Numbered from the stretch's first letter, positions 42,078-51,342 are shown. The stretch: 64,000 bases of DNA from Bradyrhizobium sp. RP6 (GCF_003837805.1 NZ_RQIT01000011.1:124001-188000); one strand, 5' to 3'. Notes: a model not told the origin generated them from the sequence alone. A program made the numbers and translations.

Positions 42078-42650
42078 ATGGTGGTGCTGAACCGCATCTA
42101 CACGAAGACCGGTGACGACGGCACGACGGCGCTCGGAACCGGCGAGCGGCGTCCGAAACACGATCTGCGCATCGAGGCCTATGGCACCGTCGACGAGACC
42201 AATGCCGCGATCGGCATGGTCAGGCTCCACACCTCCGGCATGCCCGAACTCGATGCGATGCTCGGCCGCATCCAGAATGATCTGTTCGATCTCGGCGCCG
42301 ATCTCGCCGTGCCCGAACGGGAGGGGAAAGCCGAGCGGCTGCGGGTGGTGACGAGCCAGGTCGAGCGGCTCGAGCGCGACATCGACACGCTCAACGAGAA
42401 GCTCGCGCCGCTGACCTCCTTCGTGCTTCCCGGCGGCACGCCGGCCGCCGCCCATTTGCATGTGGCACGCACCATATGCCGTAGGGCGGAACGCGTCATC
42501 GTGGAACTGGCGGCCCGGCCCGGCGAGCCGGTCAGTGCGGCTGGCATCCAATATATGAATCGCCTGTCCGACTTCCTGTTCGTGGCCAGCAGGGCCGCTA
42601 ACGGCAATGGCGCTGGCGACGTGCTCTGGGTTCCCGGCCAGAACCGCTGA
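42078..42650 (+). CDS. Cob(I)alamin adenosyltransferase, PduO type
   Basis: ATG 42078 follows AAGGAA and gives 190 residues. The ATP-binding N-terminus reads NRIYTKTGDDGTTALGTGER and the C-terminal signature CRRAERVIVELA. The enzyme adenosylates cob(I)alamin to coenzyme B12 in the cytoplasm. Followed by etfBA, whose electron flow may be physiologically distant; the pairing is recurrent in related genomes as far as I recall. Confidence 0.9.
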   Translation: MVVLNRIYTKTGDDGTTALGTGERRPKHDLRIEAYGTVDETNAAIGMVRLHTSGMPELDAMLGRIQNDLFDLGADLAVPEREGKAERLRVVTSQVERLERDIDTLNEKLAPLTSFVLPGGTPAAAHLHVARTICRRAERVIVELAARPGEPVSAAGIQYMNRLSDFLFVASRAANGNGAGDVLWVPGQNR

Positions 42651-42700
42651 CCCATCGAGCGCCTGCATTTCAGAAGGCCAAAATTAGACCCGTTCGCGCG

Positions 42701-42729
42701 TTGACCGGGGCAGATCAGGCCTTTAGGTT
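42701..42729 (+). promoter_or_regulatory. Possible sigma-70-type promoter of etfBA
   Basis: TTGACC at 42701-42706 and TAGGTT at 42724-42729 are separated by 17 bp, 48 bp before the etfB start codon. The -35 hexamer is near consensus and the -10 weak, as is usual in this GC-rich group. Confidence 0.35.
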
Positions 42730-42776
42730 CCGCGCCAGTTGATAACCCCCCTTCCAAATTGAGTGAAAGAGGATCG

Positions 42777-43526
42777 ATGAAGGTCTTAGTGCCGGTAAAG
42801 CGGGTGGTCGATTACAACGTCAAGGTCCGCGTCAAGGGCGATGGATCGGGCGTTGAACTCGCCAACGTCAAGATGTCCATGAACCCGTTCGACGAAATCG
42901 CAGTCGAGGAAGCGCTGCGCCTGAAGGAAGGCGGCAAGGCCACCGAGGTCGTGGTGGTCTCCATCGGACCTGCGCAGGCATCGGAGACGATCCGCACTGG
43001 CCTCGCCATGGGCGCCGACCGCGGCATCCTGGTGAAGGCCGAAGGCGCCGTCGAGCCTCTCGCCGTCGCCAAGATCCTGAAGAAGGTTGCGGAAGACGAG
43101 CAGCCGGGCCTTATCATTCTCGGCAAGCAGGCGATCGACGACGACTCGAACCAGACCGGCCAGATGCTGGCCGCGCTGCTCGGCTGGTCGCAGGCGACCT
43201 TCGCTTCGAAGCTCGAGGTCGAAGGGTCCGACTTCAAGGTCACGCGCGAAGTCGATGGCGGCCTCCAGACCGTCAAGCTGAAGGGACCGGCGATCGTCAC
43301 CACCGATCTCCGTCTCAACGAGCCGCGCTACGCCTCGCTGCCCAACATCATGAAGGCGAAGAAGAAGCCGATCGCGGAGAAGACCGTCGCCGATTACGGC
43401 GTCGACGTTACCGCGCGTCTTGAGGTTCTCAAGACGACCGAACCGGCGGGCCGCAAGGCGGGCGTCAAGGTCAAGGACGTCGCCGAGCTGGTGTCGAAAC
43501 TCAAGAACGAAGCCGGGGTGCTCTGA
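42777..43526 (+). CDS. etfB: Electron transfer flavoprotein, beta subunit
   Basis: ATG 42777, after AGAGGATCG, gives 249 residues. MKVLVPVKRVVDYNVKVRVK opens the protein, and family motifs include NPFDEIAVEEALRLKEGGKA and LIILGKQAIDDDSNQTGQML. It pairs with the alpha subunit to carry electrons from acyl-CoA and related dehydrogenases to ETF-ubiquinone oxidoreductase. It overlaps etfA by TGATG. It is the housekeeping type rather than the FixAB type, judged by length and motifs. Confidence 0.92.
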   Translation: MKVLVPVKRVVDYNVKVRVKGDGSGVELANVKMSMNPFDEIAVEEALRLKEGGKATEVVVVSIGPAQASETIRTGLAMGADRGILVKAEGAVEPLAVAKILKKVAEDEQPGLIILGKQAIDDDSNQTGQMLAALLGWSQATFASKLEVEGSDFKVTREVDGGLQTVKLKGPAIVTTDLRLNEPRYASLPNIMKAKKKPIAEKTVADYGVDVTARLEVLKTTEPAGRKAGVKVKDVAELVSKLKNEAGVL

Positions 43527-44470
43527 TGACGACGCTTCTGATTGCCGAACACGACAATGCGTCGCTCAAGGATGCGACCAACAAGGCCCTGACCGCGGCT
43601 GCCGCGCTCGGCGCGGACGTCGAGGTGCTGGTCGCCGGCCAGAATGCCAAGGCAGCGGCGGATGCCGCTGCCAAGCTCGCCGGCGTCAAGAAGGTGCTGC
43701 TCGCCGATGGCGACCTCTACGCGCACGATCTCGCCGAGCCGCTCGCTGCGCTGGTCGTCTCGCTGGCTTCCGGCTACGACGCGATCGTCGCGCCGGCGAC
43801 CTCGCGCTTCAAGAACGTGATGCCCCGCGTCGCCGCTCTGCTCGACGTCATGCAGGTCTCGGAGATCATCAAGGTGGTCGCGCCCGATACCTTCGAGCGC
43901 CCGATCTATGCCGGCAACGCCATCCAGACGGTGAAGTCGAAGGACGCCAAGAAGGTCATCACGGTGCGGACCTCGACCTTCGCCGCAGCGGGCGAGGGTG
44001 GCAGCGCCGCGGTCGAGAACGTGGCGGCGGCTGCCGATCCAGGCTTGTCGTCGTTCGTCGGCGAGGAGGTTGCCAAGAGCGATCGTCCCGAGCTGACCTC
44101 GGCCAAGATCATCGTCTCCGGTGGCCGGGCCATGCAGAGCCGCGAGAACTTCGCCAAATACATCGAGCCGCTCGCCGACAAGTTCGGCGCCGGCGTCGGC
44201 GCCTCGCGCGCGGCTGTCGATGCGGGCTATGCGCCGAACGACTGGCAGGTCGGGCAGACCGGCAAGGTCGTGGCGCCCGAGCTCTATGTCGCCGTCGGCA
44301 TTTCCGGCGCCATCCAGCATCTGGCCGGCATGAAAGACTCCAAGGTGATCGTTGCGATCAACAAGGACGAGGACGCACCGATCTTCCAGGTTGCCGATTA
44401 CGGCTTGGTCGCCGATCTCTACCAGGCGGTTCCGGAGCTGACGGCTGAACTCGGCAAGCTCGGCAAGTAA
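43526..44470 (+). CDS. etfA: Electron transfer flavoprotein, alpha subunit
   Basis: The 314-residue FAD-binding subunit. The C-terminal FAD region reads VSGGRAMQSRENFAKYIEPL, with GQTGKVVAPELYVAVGISGA IQHLAGMKDSK and a final VADYGLVADLYQAVPEL. It is translationally coupled to etfB. A strong hairpin follows the stop codon. Together with the downstream 3-hydroxybutyryl-CoA dehydrogenase, it supports acyl-CoA oxidation or polyhydroxybutyrate turnover. Confidence 0.93.
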   Translation: MTTLLIAEHDNASLKDATNKALTAAAALGADVEVLVAGQNAKAAADAAAKLAGVKKVLLADGDLYAHDLAEPLAALVVSLASGYDAIVAPATSRFKNVMPRVAALLDVMQVSEIIKVVAPDTFERPIYAGNAIQTVKSKDAKKVITVRTSTFAAAGEGGSAAVENVAAAADPGLSSFVGEEVAKSDRPELTSAKIIVSGGRAMQSRENFAKYIEPLADKFGAGVGASRAAVDAGYAPNDWQVGQTGKVVAPELYVAVGISGAIQHLAGMKDSKVIVAINKDEDAPIFQVADYGLVADLYQAVPELTAELGKLGK

Positions 44471-44481
44471 AAAGCATCGAA

Positions 44482-44521
44482 AACACCGGCCGGAGGTATA
44501 CACTCCGGCCGGTGTTGCATT
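44482..44521 (+). terminator. Intrinsic terminator after etfA
   Basis: A 14-bp perfect stem (AACACCGGCCGGAG/CTCCGGCCGGTGTT) with a 7-nt loop (GTATACA) lies 12 bp past the etfA stop and is followed by GCATTT. The stem is very strong, the U-run is modest. Confidence 0.75.
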
Positions 44522-44665
44522 TCTGAGGCGTTTTCTTTGGCGTGGGACACGCCTTCGAAGCGATCCAATCTAGGTTTCGAGCCAAGGTTCTGATTAAATC
44601 GGACCTCCCGGCTCAAGGGGATAGGCAGGGTGCGCTCGTCGCGCGCCGTTCCGGTGGATGACATG

Positions 44666-45547
44666 ATGGCGGCAGTGATCAAGAAGGTCGGCGTGATCGG
44701 CGCGGGTCAGATGGGCAATGGCATCGCGCATGTCGCGGCGCTCGCCGGCTTCGACGTGGTGCTCAACGACATCTCGCCCGACCGCCTCAAGTCGGGCATG
44801 GCCACCATCAACGGCAATCTGGCGCGCCAGGTCTCGAAGAAGGCCGTCAGCGAGGACGACAAGGTCAAGGCGATGGCGCGCATCACGCCCGCCGAAAAAC
44901 TCGACGATCTCGCCGATTGCGACCTCGTGATCGAGACCGCGGTCGAGAAGGAAGAGGTCAAGCGCAAGATCTTCCACGAGCTCTGTGCGGTGTTGAAGCC
45001 GGAGGCGATCGTCGCTTCCGATACGTCCTCGATCTCGATCACGCGGCTTGCCGCCGCCACCGATCGCCCGGAGCGCTTCATCGGCATTCACTTCATGAAC
45101 CCGGTGCCGCTGATGGAGCTGGTCGAGCTGATCCGCGGCATCGCCACCGACGACTCCACCTTCGAGACCGCCAAGGAATTCGTCGGCAAGCTCGGCAAGC
45201 AGGTCGCGGTCTCCGAGGATTTCCCGGCCTTCATCGTCAACCGCATCCTGCTGCCGATGATCAACGAGGCGATCTACACGCTGTATGAAGGCGTCGGCAA
45301 TGTCGAGGCGATCGACGCCGCGATGAAACTCGGGGCCCACCATCCCATGGGCCCGCTCGAGCTCGCCGATTTCATCGGCCTCGATACCTGCCTCTCCATC
45401 ATGCAGGTGCTGCACGAGGGGCTGGCGGACTCCAAGTACCGCCCGTGCCCGCTGCTGGTGAAATATGTCGAGGCCGGTTGGCTCGGCCGCAAGACCCAGC
45501 GCGGCTTCTACGACTACCGTGGTGCCAAGCCGGTTCCGACGCGCTGA
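44666..45547 (+). CDS. 3-hydroxybutyryl-CoA dehydrogenase
   Basis: From ATG 44666 (a second ATG directly upstream is equally possible) the product has 293 residues. NAD-binding motif: VGVIGAGQMGNGIAHVAALA. Catalytic region: FIGIHFMNPVPLMELVELIR, with the His-Asn pair of HCDH enzymes, and FPAFIVNRILLPMINEAIYT in the C-terminal dimer domain. It oxidises 3-hydroxyacyl-CoA, probably 3-hydroxybutyryl-CoA, in beta-oxidation or the PHB cycle. Confidence 0.9.
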   Translation: MAAVIKKVGVIGAGQMGNGIAHVAALAGFDVVLNDISPDRLKSGMATINGNLARQVSKKAVSEDDKVKAMARITPAEKLDDLADCDLVIETAVEKEEVKRKIFHELCAVLKPEAIVASDTSSISITRLAAATDRPERFIGIHFMNPVPLMELVELIRGIATDDSTFETAKEFVGKLGKQVAVSEDFPAFIVNRILLPMINEAIYTLYEGVGNVEAIDAAMKLGAHHPMGPLELADFIGLDTCLSIMQVLHEGLADSKYRPCPLLVKYVEAGWLGRKTQRGFYDYRGAKPVPTR

Positions 45548-45618
45548 TCCGCTTCGTGCCAATTCATGTCGCGTTAACCTCTCGCGCCTAGGTTACGGCC
45601 GGTAAGAGGGTTCGCGTA

Positions 45619-45813
45619 ATGGACATGATGGCGATGGTCAGCACCATGCTGGCCGCTCAGCAAGGCGCGCTGCAATCGAATATCGCAGCGACGCTGACCA
45701 AGCAGAACATGGACATGGAAAAGTCGACTGTCCTGACGCTGATGGGCGCAGGCCAGCCCTCGCTGGCCAATGTCGGCCCCGGCGTCGGCGGCAATCTCAA
45801 CGTCGCCGCCTGA
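45619..45813 (+). CDS. YjfB-like putative motility protein
   Basis: The 64-residue product is methionine-, alanine- and glutamine-rich: MDMMAMVSTMLAAQQGALQS at the start and NMDMEKSTVLTLMGAGQPSL in the middle. This matches the small YjfB/putative motility family, with no membrane helix or signal. It is convergent with tlpA, 4 bp apart. There are no flagellar genes nearby, so its role is open. Confidence 0.7.
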   Translation: MDMMAMVSTMLAAQQGALQSNIAATLTKQNMDMEKSTVLTLMGAGQPSLANVGPGVGGNLNVAA

Positions 45814-45817
45814 ATTC

Positions 45818-46483
45818 CTAAAGCGATGCTGCGGCCTTGCCCGTCGCGGCCCGGATCAGCTTGAGCGCGTCCTCGCTCGCCCATTCCGCCGGCCCCGCAA
45901 TCGTCGCGATCTCGCAGCCCTGCGGGTCGACCAGAACTGAGGTCGGCATGCCGAGCGCCCGGCCTATAGCCTTAAGATCCTGGAAAACTTTGGCTTTCTG
46001 GTCGCTGAAATAGCCGAGCCGGGTCAGGTTGGCCTCTTTCAGGAAGGTCTTGGGCTTGTCCGGGTCGCGGGTGTCGATATTGATCGCCACCACTTCGAAA
46101 TTCGGGCCCGACAGCTTGCCCTGGAGCTCGTCCAGCGCCGGCATCTCCTTGCGGCAGGGCACGCACCAGGTCGCCCAGAGGTTCACCAGCAGTGTCTTGC
46201 CGCGGAAATCGGACAGCTTCTTCGGCTTGCCGTCTGAATCCTCGAAGGCGAGGTCGGGCAGTTTCAACGGGGCGCTCGCCATGGTCAGTGCCGCCACCTC
46301 GCCATGGGCGAGTGGCGCGATCTTCTGCGCGGTCGCGACCGCCGACCGGCAGGCGGGATCGCCGCTGGGCGACCGGCCCAGGCCGAGCCCATACAGCGCG
46401 GCGAAGCCGGCCAGTCCTCCGATCGCCACCGTGGCGATGACGAGGGGGATGCGGCGCGTGGCGGCGGGCTTATTGTCGAGCAT
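45818..46483 (-). CDS. tlpA: Thiol:disulfide interchange protein TlpA
   Basis: ATG 46481-46483 gives 221 residues, the size I recall for Bradyrhizobium TlpA; an in-frame ATG four codons upstream exists. An N-terminal anchor (about 12-32, IPLVIATVAIGGLAGFAALY) holds a periplasmic thioredoxin domain with active site ATWCVPCRKEMPAL. Two further cysteines (DPACRS and PQGCEIA) form the known structural disulfide. TlpA reduces copper-handling proteins during cytochrome aa3 assembly. It is divergent from argH. Confidence 0.95.
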   Translation of the reverse strand: MLDNKPAATRRIPLVIATVAIGGLAGFAALYGLGLGRSPSGDPACRSAVATAQKIAPLAHGEVAALTMASAPLKLPDLAFEDSDGKPKKLSDFRGKTLLVNLWATWCVPCRKEMPALDELQGKLSGPNFEVVAINIDTRDPDKPKTFLKEANLTRLGYFSDQKAKVFQDLKAIGRALGMPTSVLVDPQGCEIATIAGPAEWASEDALKLIRAATGKAAASL

Positions 46484-46588
46484 ATCGTTTGTCATCCGGT
46501 CGCAGATATGGCTATCAGGGGCCTCTTAATACGGGTGGCCGAGGCCAGCAAACGTGGCTAGCGACAGGCAAGGCGTGAGCAGGGGATC

Positions 46589-47986
46589 ATGAGCAACAAG
46601 ATGTGGGGCGGCCGGTTCTCGGAACGTCCCGATGAGATCATGGAAGAGATCAACGTCTCCATCGACGTCGATCGTCACCTCTTCGCCCAGGACATTGCCG
46701 CGTCCAAGGCCCACGCTGCGATGCTGGCCACGCAGGGCATCATCACGGCCTCTGATGCGAAAAATATCGGCAAGGGTCTAGACACGATTTTGTCAGAGAT
46801 CGGCAAGGGTGGCTTCGAATTCAAACGCGCGCTCGAGGACATCCATATGAATGTCGAGAGCCGCCTGTCGGAGCTGATCGGCCCCGCCGCCGGCCGCCTG
46901 CATACGGCGCGCTCGCGCAACGATCAGGTCGCGACCGATTTCCGCCTGTTCGTCCGCGACGTCATCGACGAGACCGATGCCGCGCTCGCCGCGTTCCAGC
47001 AGGTGCTGGTCGAGCGTGCCCTGGAGCATGCCGGCACCGTGATGCCCGGCTTCACGCATCTGCAGACGGCGCAGCCCGTCACCTTCGGCCACCATTTGCT
47101 CGCTTATGTCGAGATGACCGCGCGTGATCGCGGCCGTTTCCAGGATGCGCGCAAGCGGCTGAACGAATCCCCGCTGGGCGCGGCCGCGCTCGCCGGGACC
47201 TCGTTCCCGATCGACCGCCACGCCACCGCCAAGGCGCTCCGCTTCGACCGCCCGATGGCGAACTCGCTCGACGCGGTCTCCGATCGCGACTTCGTGCTGG
47301 AGACGCTGTCGGCGGCCTCGATCTGCGCCGTGCACATGTCGCGCTTTGCCGAGGAGATCGTGATCTGGACCTCGCCGCTGGTCGGCCTTGTCAGGCTCAG
47401 CGACAAGTTCACCACGGGCTCCTCGATCATGCCGCAGAAGCGCAATCCTGATGCCGCCGAGCTCGTGCGCGCCAAGACCGGTCGCGTCATCGGCGCGCTC
47501 AACGGCCTCCTGATCGTGATGAAGGGTCTGCCGCTCGCCTATCAAAAGGACATGCAGGAGGACAAGCAGGGTGCCATGGAAGGCTTTGCCGCGCTGTCGC
47601 TGGCGATCCGCGCGATGACCGGCATGGTCCGCGACCTCGTGCCGGATGAAGCCAAGATGAGAGCGGCCGCGGGCGAGGGCTACGCCACCGCGACCGATCT
47701 CGCCGACTGGCTGGTGCGGACGCTGAAGATGCCGTTCCGCGAGGCCCATCACGTCACCGGCCGCATCGTCGCCAAGGCCGCCGAGGGGAGCGTCGCGCTG
47801 CACGAGCTGCCGCTCAAGGAGATGCAGGCGATCGAGCCCAAAATCACCAAGGACGTGTTCGGCGTGCTCTCGGTCGAATCGTCGGTGAAGAGCCGCACCA
47901 GCTTTGGCGGCACCGCGCCGAAGAACGTCGCGTCCCAGGCCAAGGCCTGGGCGAAGCGGCTGGAAAAAGAGCGAAAATCGGGCTGA
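46589..47986 (+). CDS. argH: Argininosuccinate lyase
   Basis: The 465-residue enzyme carries the lyase signature TGSSIMPQKRNPDAAELVRA and HTARSRNDQVATDFRLFVRD near the N-terminus. It splits argininosuccinate into arginine and fumarate, the last step of arginine synthesis. The arrangement tlpA-divergent-argH is known in Bradyrhizobium. The downstream lipoprotein and lysA genes are co-directional. Confidence 0.96.
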   Translation: MSNKMWGGRFSERPDEIMEEINVSIDVDRHLFAQDIAASKAHAAMLATQGIITASDAKNIGKGLDTILSEIGKGGFEFKRALEDIHMNVESRLSELIGPAAGRLHTARSRNDQVATDFRLFVRDVIDETDAALAAFQQVLVERALEHAGTVMPGFTHLQTAQPVTFGHHLLAYVEMTARDRGRFQDARKRLNESPLGAAALAGTSFPIDRHATAKALRFDRPMANSLDAVSDRDFVLETLSAASICAVHMSRFAEEIVIWTSPLVGLVRLSDKFTTGSSIMPQKRNPDAAELVRAKTGRVIGALNGLLIVMKGLPLAYQKDMQEDKQGAMEGFAALSLAIRAMTGMVRDLVPDEAKMRAAAGEGYATATDLADWLVRTLKMPFREAHHVTGRIVAKAAEGSVALHELPLKEMQAIEPKITKDVFGVLSVESSVKSRTSFGGTAPKNVASQAKAWAKRLEKERKSG

Positions 47987-48078
47987 GGGCAAAATTCGCT
48001 TATGTTTCATGGTCATCCGGCTCTCGCCAGAGCGCGCCAATCTCTGTATGGTGCGCCCCGCGTAGTGGGGATTTCGTC

Positions 48079-48372
48079 GTGACGTCAAAGTTTCGCCCGA
48101 CCGGCTCGGGGTGGGCCATCATTGTCTTGAGCCTGACGGCGCTTGCGCTTGCCGGCTGTGGCCGCAAGGGCCCTCTGGACTTGCCGCCGACCGCCTCCAA
48201 CGCGTCCACGGCCAGCGGTGCCGCCCCTCTTGATACCGAGACCGAAGCTCAGAGGACGCCGAGCGTGTTCAATCCCACCTACGGTGCGGATGCCGCGCCC
48301 GCAGCGGCCAAGGGCAGGAAGAAGCCGTTTATTCTCGACCCGCTCCTGGACGAACCTCCCGGCAAGAAATAA
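48079..48372 (+). CDS. LptM-like small lipoprotein
   Basis: The 97-residue product begins with a signal and lipobox (LTALALAGCGRKGPLDLPP), and CGRKGPL is the conserved motif of LptM/YifL proteins, which help LptD mature in the outer membrane. The rest is Ala/Thr/Pro-rich and ends with KKPFILDPLLDEPPGKK. It begins 92 bp after argH and 23 bp before lysA, a neighbour order like yifL-dapF in enterics. The start at GTG 48079 is supported by GGGGA upstream. Confidence 0.8.
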   Translation: MTSKFRPTGSGWAIIVLSLTALALAGCGRKGPLDLPPTASNASTASGAAPLDTETEAQRTPSVFNPTYGADAAPAAAKGRKKPFILDPLLDEPPGKK

Positions 48373-48395
48373 GCCGGGACAACCGAGCCTGTGCC

Positions 48396-49661
48396 ATGAA
48401 CCATTTCGACTACCGCAACGGCGTGCTGCACGCCGAGGCGGTGAACCTGTCCGAGCTTGCCGCCACCGTCGGCACGCCGTTCTATTGCTATTCGACCGCG
48501 ACGCTGGAGCGGCACTACCGCGTCTTCGCCGATGCCTTCGCCGGCGAGAAGGCGCTGGTCTGCTACGCCATGAAGGCGAATTCCAACCAGTCGGTGCTGC
48601 GCACGCTGGCCAGGCTCGGTGCCGGCGCCGATGTCGTCTCCGGTGGTGAATTGAAGCGCGCGCTGGCTGCCGGTTTCCCGGCAAGCAAGATCGTGTTCTC
48701 CGGCGTCGGCAAGACGGAAGAGGAGCTGCGCGCCGCGCTTGCCGCCGACATCCTCTGCCTCAACGTGGAATCCGAGCCCGAGCTCGAATCGTTGTCGCGC
48801 CTTGCGACCGAGATGGGCAAGACCGCGCGGATCTCGCTCCGCGTCAATCCGGACGTCGATGCCGGCACGCATGCCAAGATTTCGACCGGCAAGTCCGAGA
48901 ACAAGTTCGGCATCCCGATCGCGCATGCCCGCGAGGTCTATGCGCGCGCCGCCAGGCTCCCCGGCATCGAAGTGACCGGCACCGACGTGCATATCGGCAG
49001 CCAGATCACCGACCTCTCCAACATGGAGACCGCGTTCCGCATCCTCGCCGAATTCGTGCAGACGCTGCGCGCCGACGGCCACGACATCTCGCATGTCGAT
49101 TTCGGCGGCGGCCTCGGCATCCCCTATTACATGGACCGCGAGGCGCCGCCGGCGCCCGACGCCTATGCCGCCATGGTCAAGCGCGTCAGCCACAATCTCG
49201 GCTGCACGCTGATGTTCGAGCCGGGCCGCATGATCGTCGGCAATGCCGGCATCCTGGTTGCCAAGGTCATCTATGTGAAGCATGGCGACGGCAAGAACTT
49301 CGTCATCATTGACGCCGCCATGAACGACCTGATCCGCCCGACGCTGTATGAGGCCTATCACGACATCCTGCCGGTGAAGCAGCCGGCCAAGGGCGCCGCC
49401 ACGATCATGGCCGACGTTGTCGGGCCGGTCTGCGAGACCGGCGACTATCTCGCGCTCGACCGCACGCTGCCGGCGCCGAAGGCCGGCGACCTGCTCGCCA
49501 TCATGACGGCCGGCGCCTACGGCGCCGTCCAGGCCGGCACCTACAACACGCGCCCGCTGGTGCCCGAGGTGCTGGTGAAGGGCGATCAATACGCCGTGGT
49601 GCGCCCGCGCATCGAGGTGGAACAGCTCATTGCAATGGATCGGCCTGCGCCCTGGCTGTGA
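48396..49661 (+). CDS. lysA: Diaminopimelate decarboxylase
   Basis: A 421-residue PLP enzyme of the alanine racemase fold. The PLP Lys is in ALVCYAMKANSNQ; the HIGSQ motif is TDVHIGSQITDLSN; the C-terminal signature is GPVCETGDYLALDR. It decarboxylates meso-diaminopimelate to lysine. It follows the LptM-like gene by 23 bp and probably shares its transcript with argH. Confidence 0.96.
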   Translation: MNHFDYRNGVLHAEAVNLSELAATVGTPFYCYSTATLERHYRVFADAFAGEKALVCYAMKANSNQSVLRTLARLGAGADVVSGGELKRALAAGFPASKIVFSGVGKTEEELRAALAADILCLNVESEPELESLSRLATEMGKTARISLRVNPDVDAGTHAKISTGKSENKFGIPIAHAREVYARAARLPGIEVTGTDVHIGSQITDLSNMETAFRILAEFVQTLRADGHDISHVDFGGGLGIPYYMDREAPPAPDAYAAMVKRVSHNLGCTLMFEPGRMIVGNAGILVAKVIYVKHGDGKNFVIIDAAMNDLIRPTLYEAYHDILPVKQPAKGAATIMADVVGPVCETGDYLALDRTLPAPKAGDLLAIMTAGAYGAVQAGTYNTRPLVPEVLVKGDQYAVVRPRIEVEQLIAMDRPAPWL

Positions 49662-49683
49662 GGGCACACCCAAAACCCGCAAA

Positions 49684-49713
49684 ACAACCCCATGCACAGT
49701 AGCTCGGGGTTGT
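49684..49713 (+). terminator. Possible terminator after lysA
   Basis: ACAACCCC (49684-49691) pairs with GGGGTTGT (49706-49713). The 14-nt loop and lack of a U-run make it weak. Confidence 0.3.
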
Positions 49714-49794
49714 CGGCAGAACGATTGCCCGTCGGATAAAACCGCTTGATTTGGAAGGCAGATCAAGCGGCAACCGTGCTCACCCCCGTGAGCG

Positions 49795-50685
49795 CTATTT
49801 TTGTCCGCCGACGACGACTCCGGCCTTCTTCTCGATCGGCTTGATCGCCGCGGTGAAGTCGGATTCGGCGCCTTCCGCGTCGATGACCGTCTCCCACAAC
49901 CGCCCGACCGCATCCGCGACTTCCATTGACAGGCCGAGCTGCTTCATCTCCTCCAGCGCCAGCCGGACGTCCTTCACCATCAATCCCGTGGCGAAACCGA
50001 AATCGAAGCTGCGCGGCAGCACCGCGCGCGGAAACTTGTCGCGGCTCGCCGTGTTCATGCCCGAGCCGGCATTGATGACGTCGATCATCACGGCGGGATC
50101 GAGCCCGGCTTTCACGCCCATCACCACCGCTTCCGAGGTCGCCACGATCGCTGTAGCCGACAGGAAATTGTTGGCGAGCTTCATGGTCTGCGCCGCACCG
50201 GGCTTCTCGCCGATGAAGAACACTTTTCCGATGACGTCGAGCGCGGGTTTCAGCAGCTCGAACTCGGCCTTCGGTCCTGATACCATTACCGCCAGCGTGC
50301 CCTTCTCGGCGCCGCCGACGCCGCCGGAGACGGGGCAGTCGATCTGCACGATGTTGCGCTTGGCGAGCAGGCCGTGAATCTTCGCTGCCATCGTCGAGCC
50401 GACCGTGGAGAGATCGACGAAGCGTCTTGCGCGCCTGCCCTCGATCACGCCGTTCGCTCCCGTGGCGACGTCGAGCGAAGCCTGCAGCGAAGGCAGACTC
50501 GCCATCACGGTCTCGACCTGATCGGCGACGTCCTTCGGCGACGCCGCCGCAGTCGCGCCGCGCGCCACCAGCTCGCCTGTGACCTCCTTTCGCGTATCGA
50601 ACACGACGAGCTTGTGCCCAGCCTCGATCAGCCGCCGCGCCATCGGGAAGCCCATGTTTCCGAGCCCGATGAATCCGATGTCCAT
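49795..50685 (-). CDS. NAD(P)-dependent beta-hydroxyacid dehydrogenase
   Basis: From ATG 50683-50685, preceded by AGAGGAA, the product has 296 residues. It has the 3-hydroxyisobutyrate dehydrogenase pattern: cofactor motif GFIGLGNMGFPMARRLIEAG, substrate motif DCPVSGGVGGAEKGTLAVMV, and catalytic Lys in GAAQTMKLANNFLSA. The substrate may be 3-hydroxyisobutyrate, tartronate semialdehyde or a related acid. It is followed on the same strand, upstream in transcription, by the carboxymuconolactone decarboxylase-like gene. Confidence 0.85.
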   Translation of the reverse strand: MDIGFIGLGNMGFPMARRLIEAGHKLVVFDTRKEVTGELVARGATAAASPKDVADQVETVMASLPSLQASLDVATGANGVIEGRRARRFVDLSTVGSTMAAKIHGLLAKRNIVQIDCPVSGGVGGAEKGTLAVMVSGPKAEFELLKPALDVIGKVFFIGEKPGAAQTMKLANNFLSATAIVATSEAVVMGVKAGLDPAVMIDVINAGSGMNTASRDKFPRAVLPRSFDFGFATGLMVKDVRLALEEMKQLGLSMEVADAVGRLWETVIDAEGAESDFTAAIKPIEKKAGVVVGGQK

Positions 50686-50789
50686 GGTGTTCCTCTGTTG
50701 CTTCTTTGTCGTTGTGGAAAATGCGCGTTCCATCCCCGATGTCGTCCCGGATCGGCGCTCCGCTTGTCCGGGACGACAGCAGGAATTGG

Positions 50790-51173
50790 CTACGCCTTCC
50801 CGTCGATATCCGCGAAAACCTCGCGCGCGATCCGGAAACTATCGACCGCGGCCGGCATGCCGCCGTAGATCGCGACCTGCATCAGGATCTCGCGGATCTC
50901 CTCGCGCGTCACGCCATTGGTCAGCGCGCCCTTGAGATGCGCGCGAAATTCGTGCTGGCGGTTGAGGATCGCGATCATGGCGATGTTGAGCATGCTGCGG
51001 GTCTTGCGCGGCAGCTCCTCGCGTCCCCACACCGTGCCCCAGCAATATTCGTTGAGCATCTCCTGGAACGGACGGTTGAAATCATCGACGTTCTTCAGGG
51101 CATTGTTGACATAGGCTTCGCCCAGCACCGCTTTGCGGACTTCCAGGCCCTTGTCGTGCATCTTCTTGTCCAT
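50790..51173 (-). CDS. 4-carboxymuconolactone decarboxylase-family protein
   Basis: The 127-residue protein starts at ATG 51171-51173 after AAGGAAAC. PRKTRSMLNIAMIAILNRQH EFRAHLKGALTNGVTREEIR is the core of the CMD fold. It lacks the Cys-x2-Cys pair of AhpD-type members, so it is closer to PcaC, the beta-ketoadipate pathway decarboxylase. No other protocatechuate genes are nearby, so the family name is safer than a pathway call. It is probably co-transcribed with the dehydrogenase gene downstream. Confidence 0.8.
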   Translation of the reverse strand: MDKKMHDKGLEVRKAVLGEAYVNNALKNVDDFNRPFQEMLNEYCWGTVWGREELPRKTRSMLNIAMIAILNRQHEFRAHLKGALTNGVTREEIREILMQVAIYGGMPAAVDSFRIAREVFADIDGKA

Positions 51174-51342
51174 GGCGTTTCCTTCGTTTCCCTCAGGGAT
51201 GGCGCGCGGAAATTACGGGGTTGCACCGGGCCAGTCACGTCCTCGTGTTATGCGGGAAAAGGGGGTTCTCCCGTACAGGAACGGATGCCTCAGTGCTGCC
51301 GTTGTGATAGGCTCTTCTCTACCGGGCAACCTGGAGAGTTGA

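Noticed and set aside
42651..42776. Riboswitch (cobalamin or flavin) near the adenosyltransferase and etf genes
   Set aside because: No conserved B12-box or RFN-like core was visible in the short leaders.
48279..49913. 544-residue minus-strand frame
   Set aside because: It is antisense to lysA and part of the LptM-like gene, with no motif.
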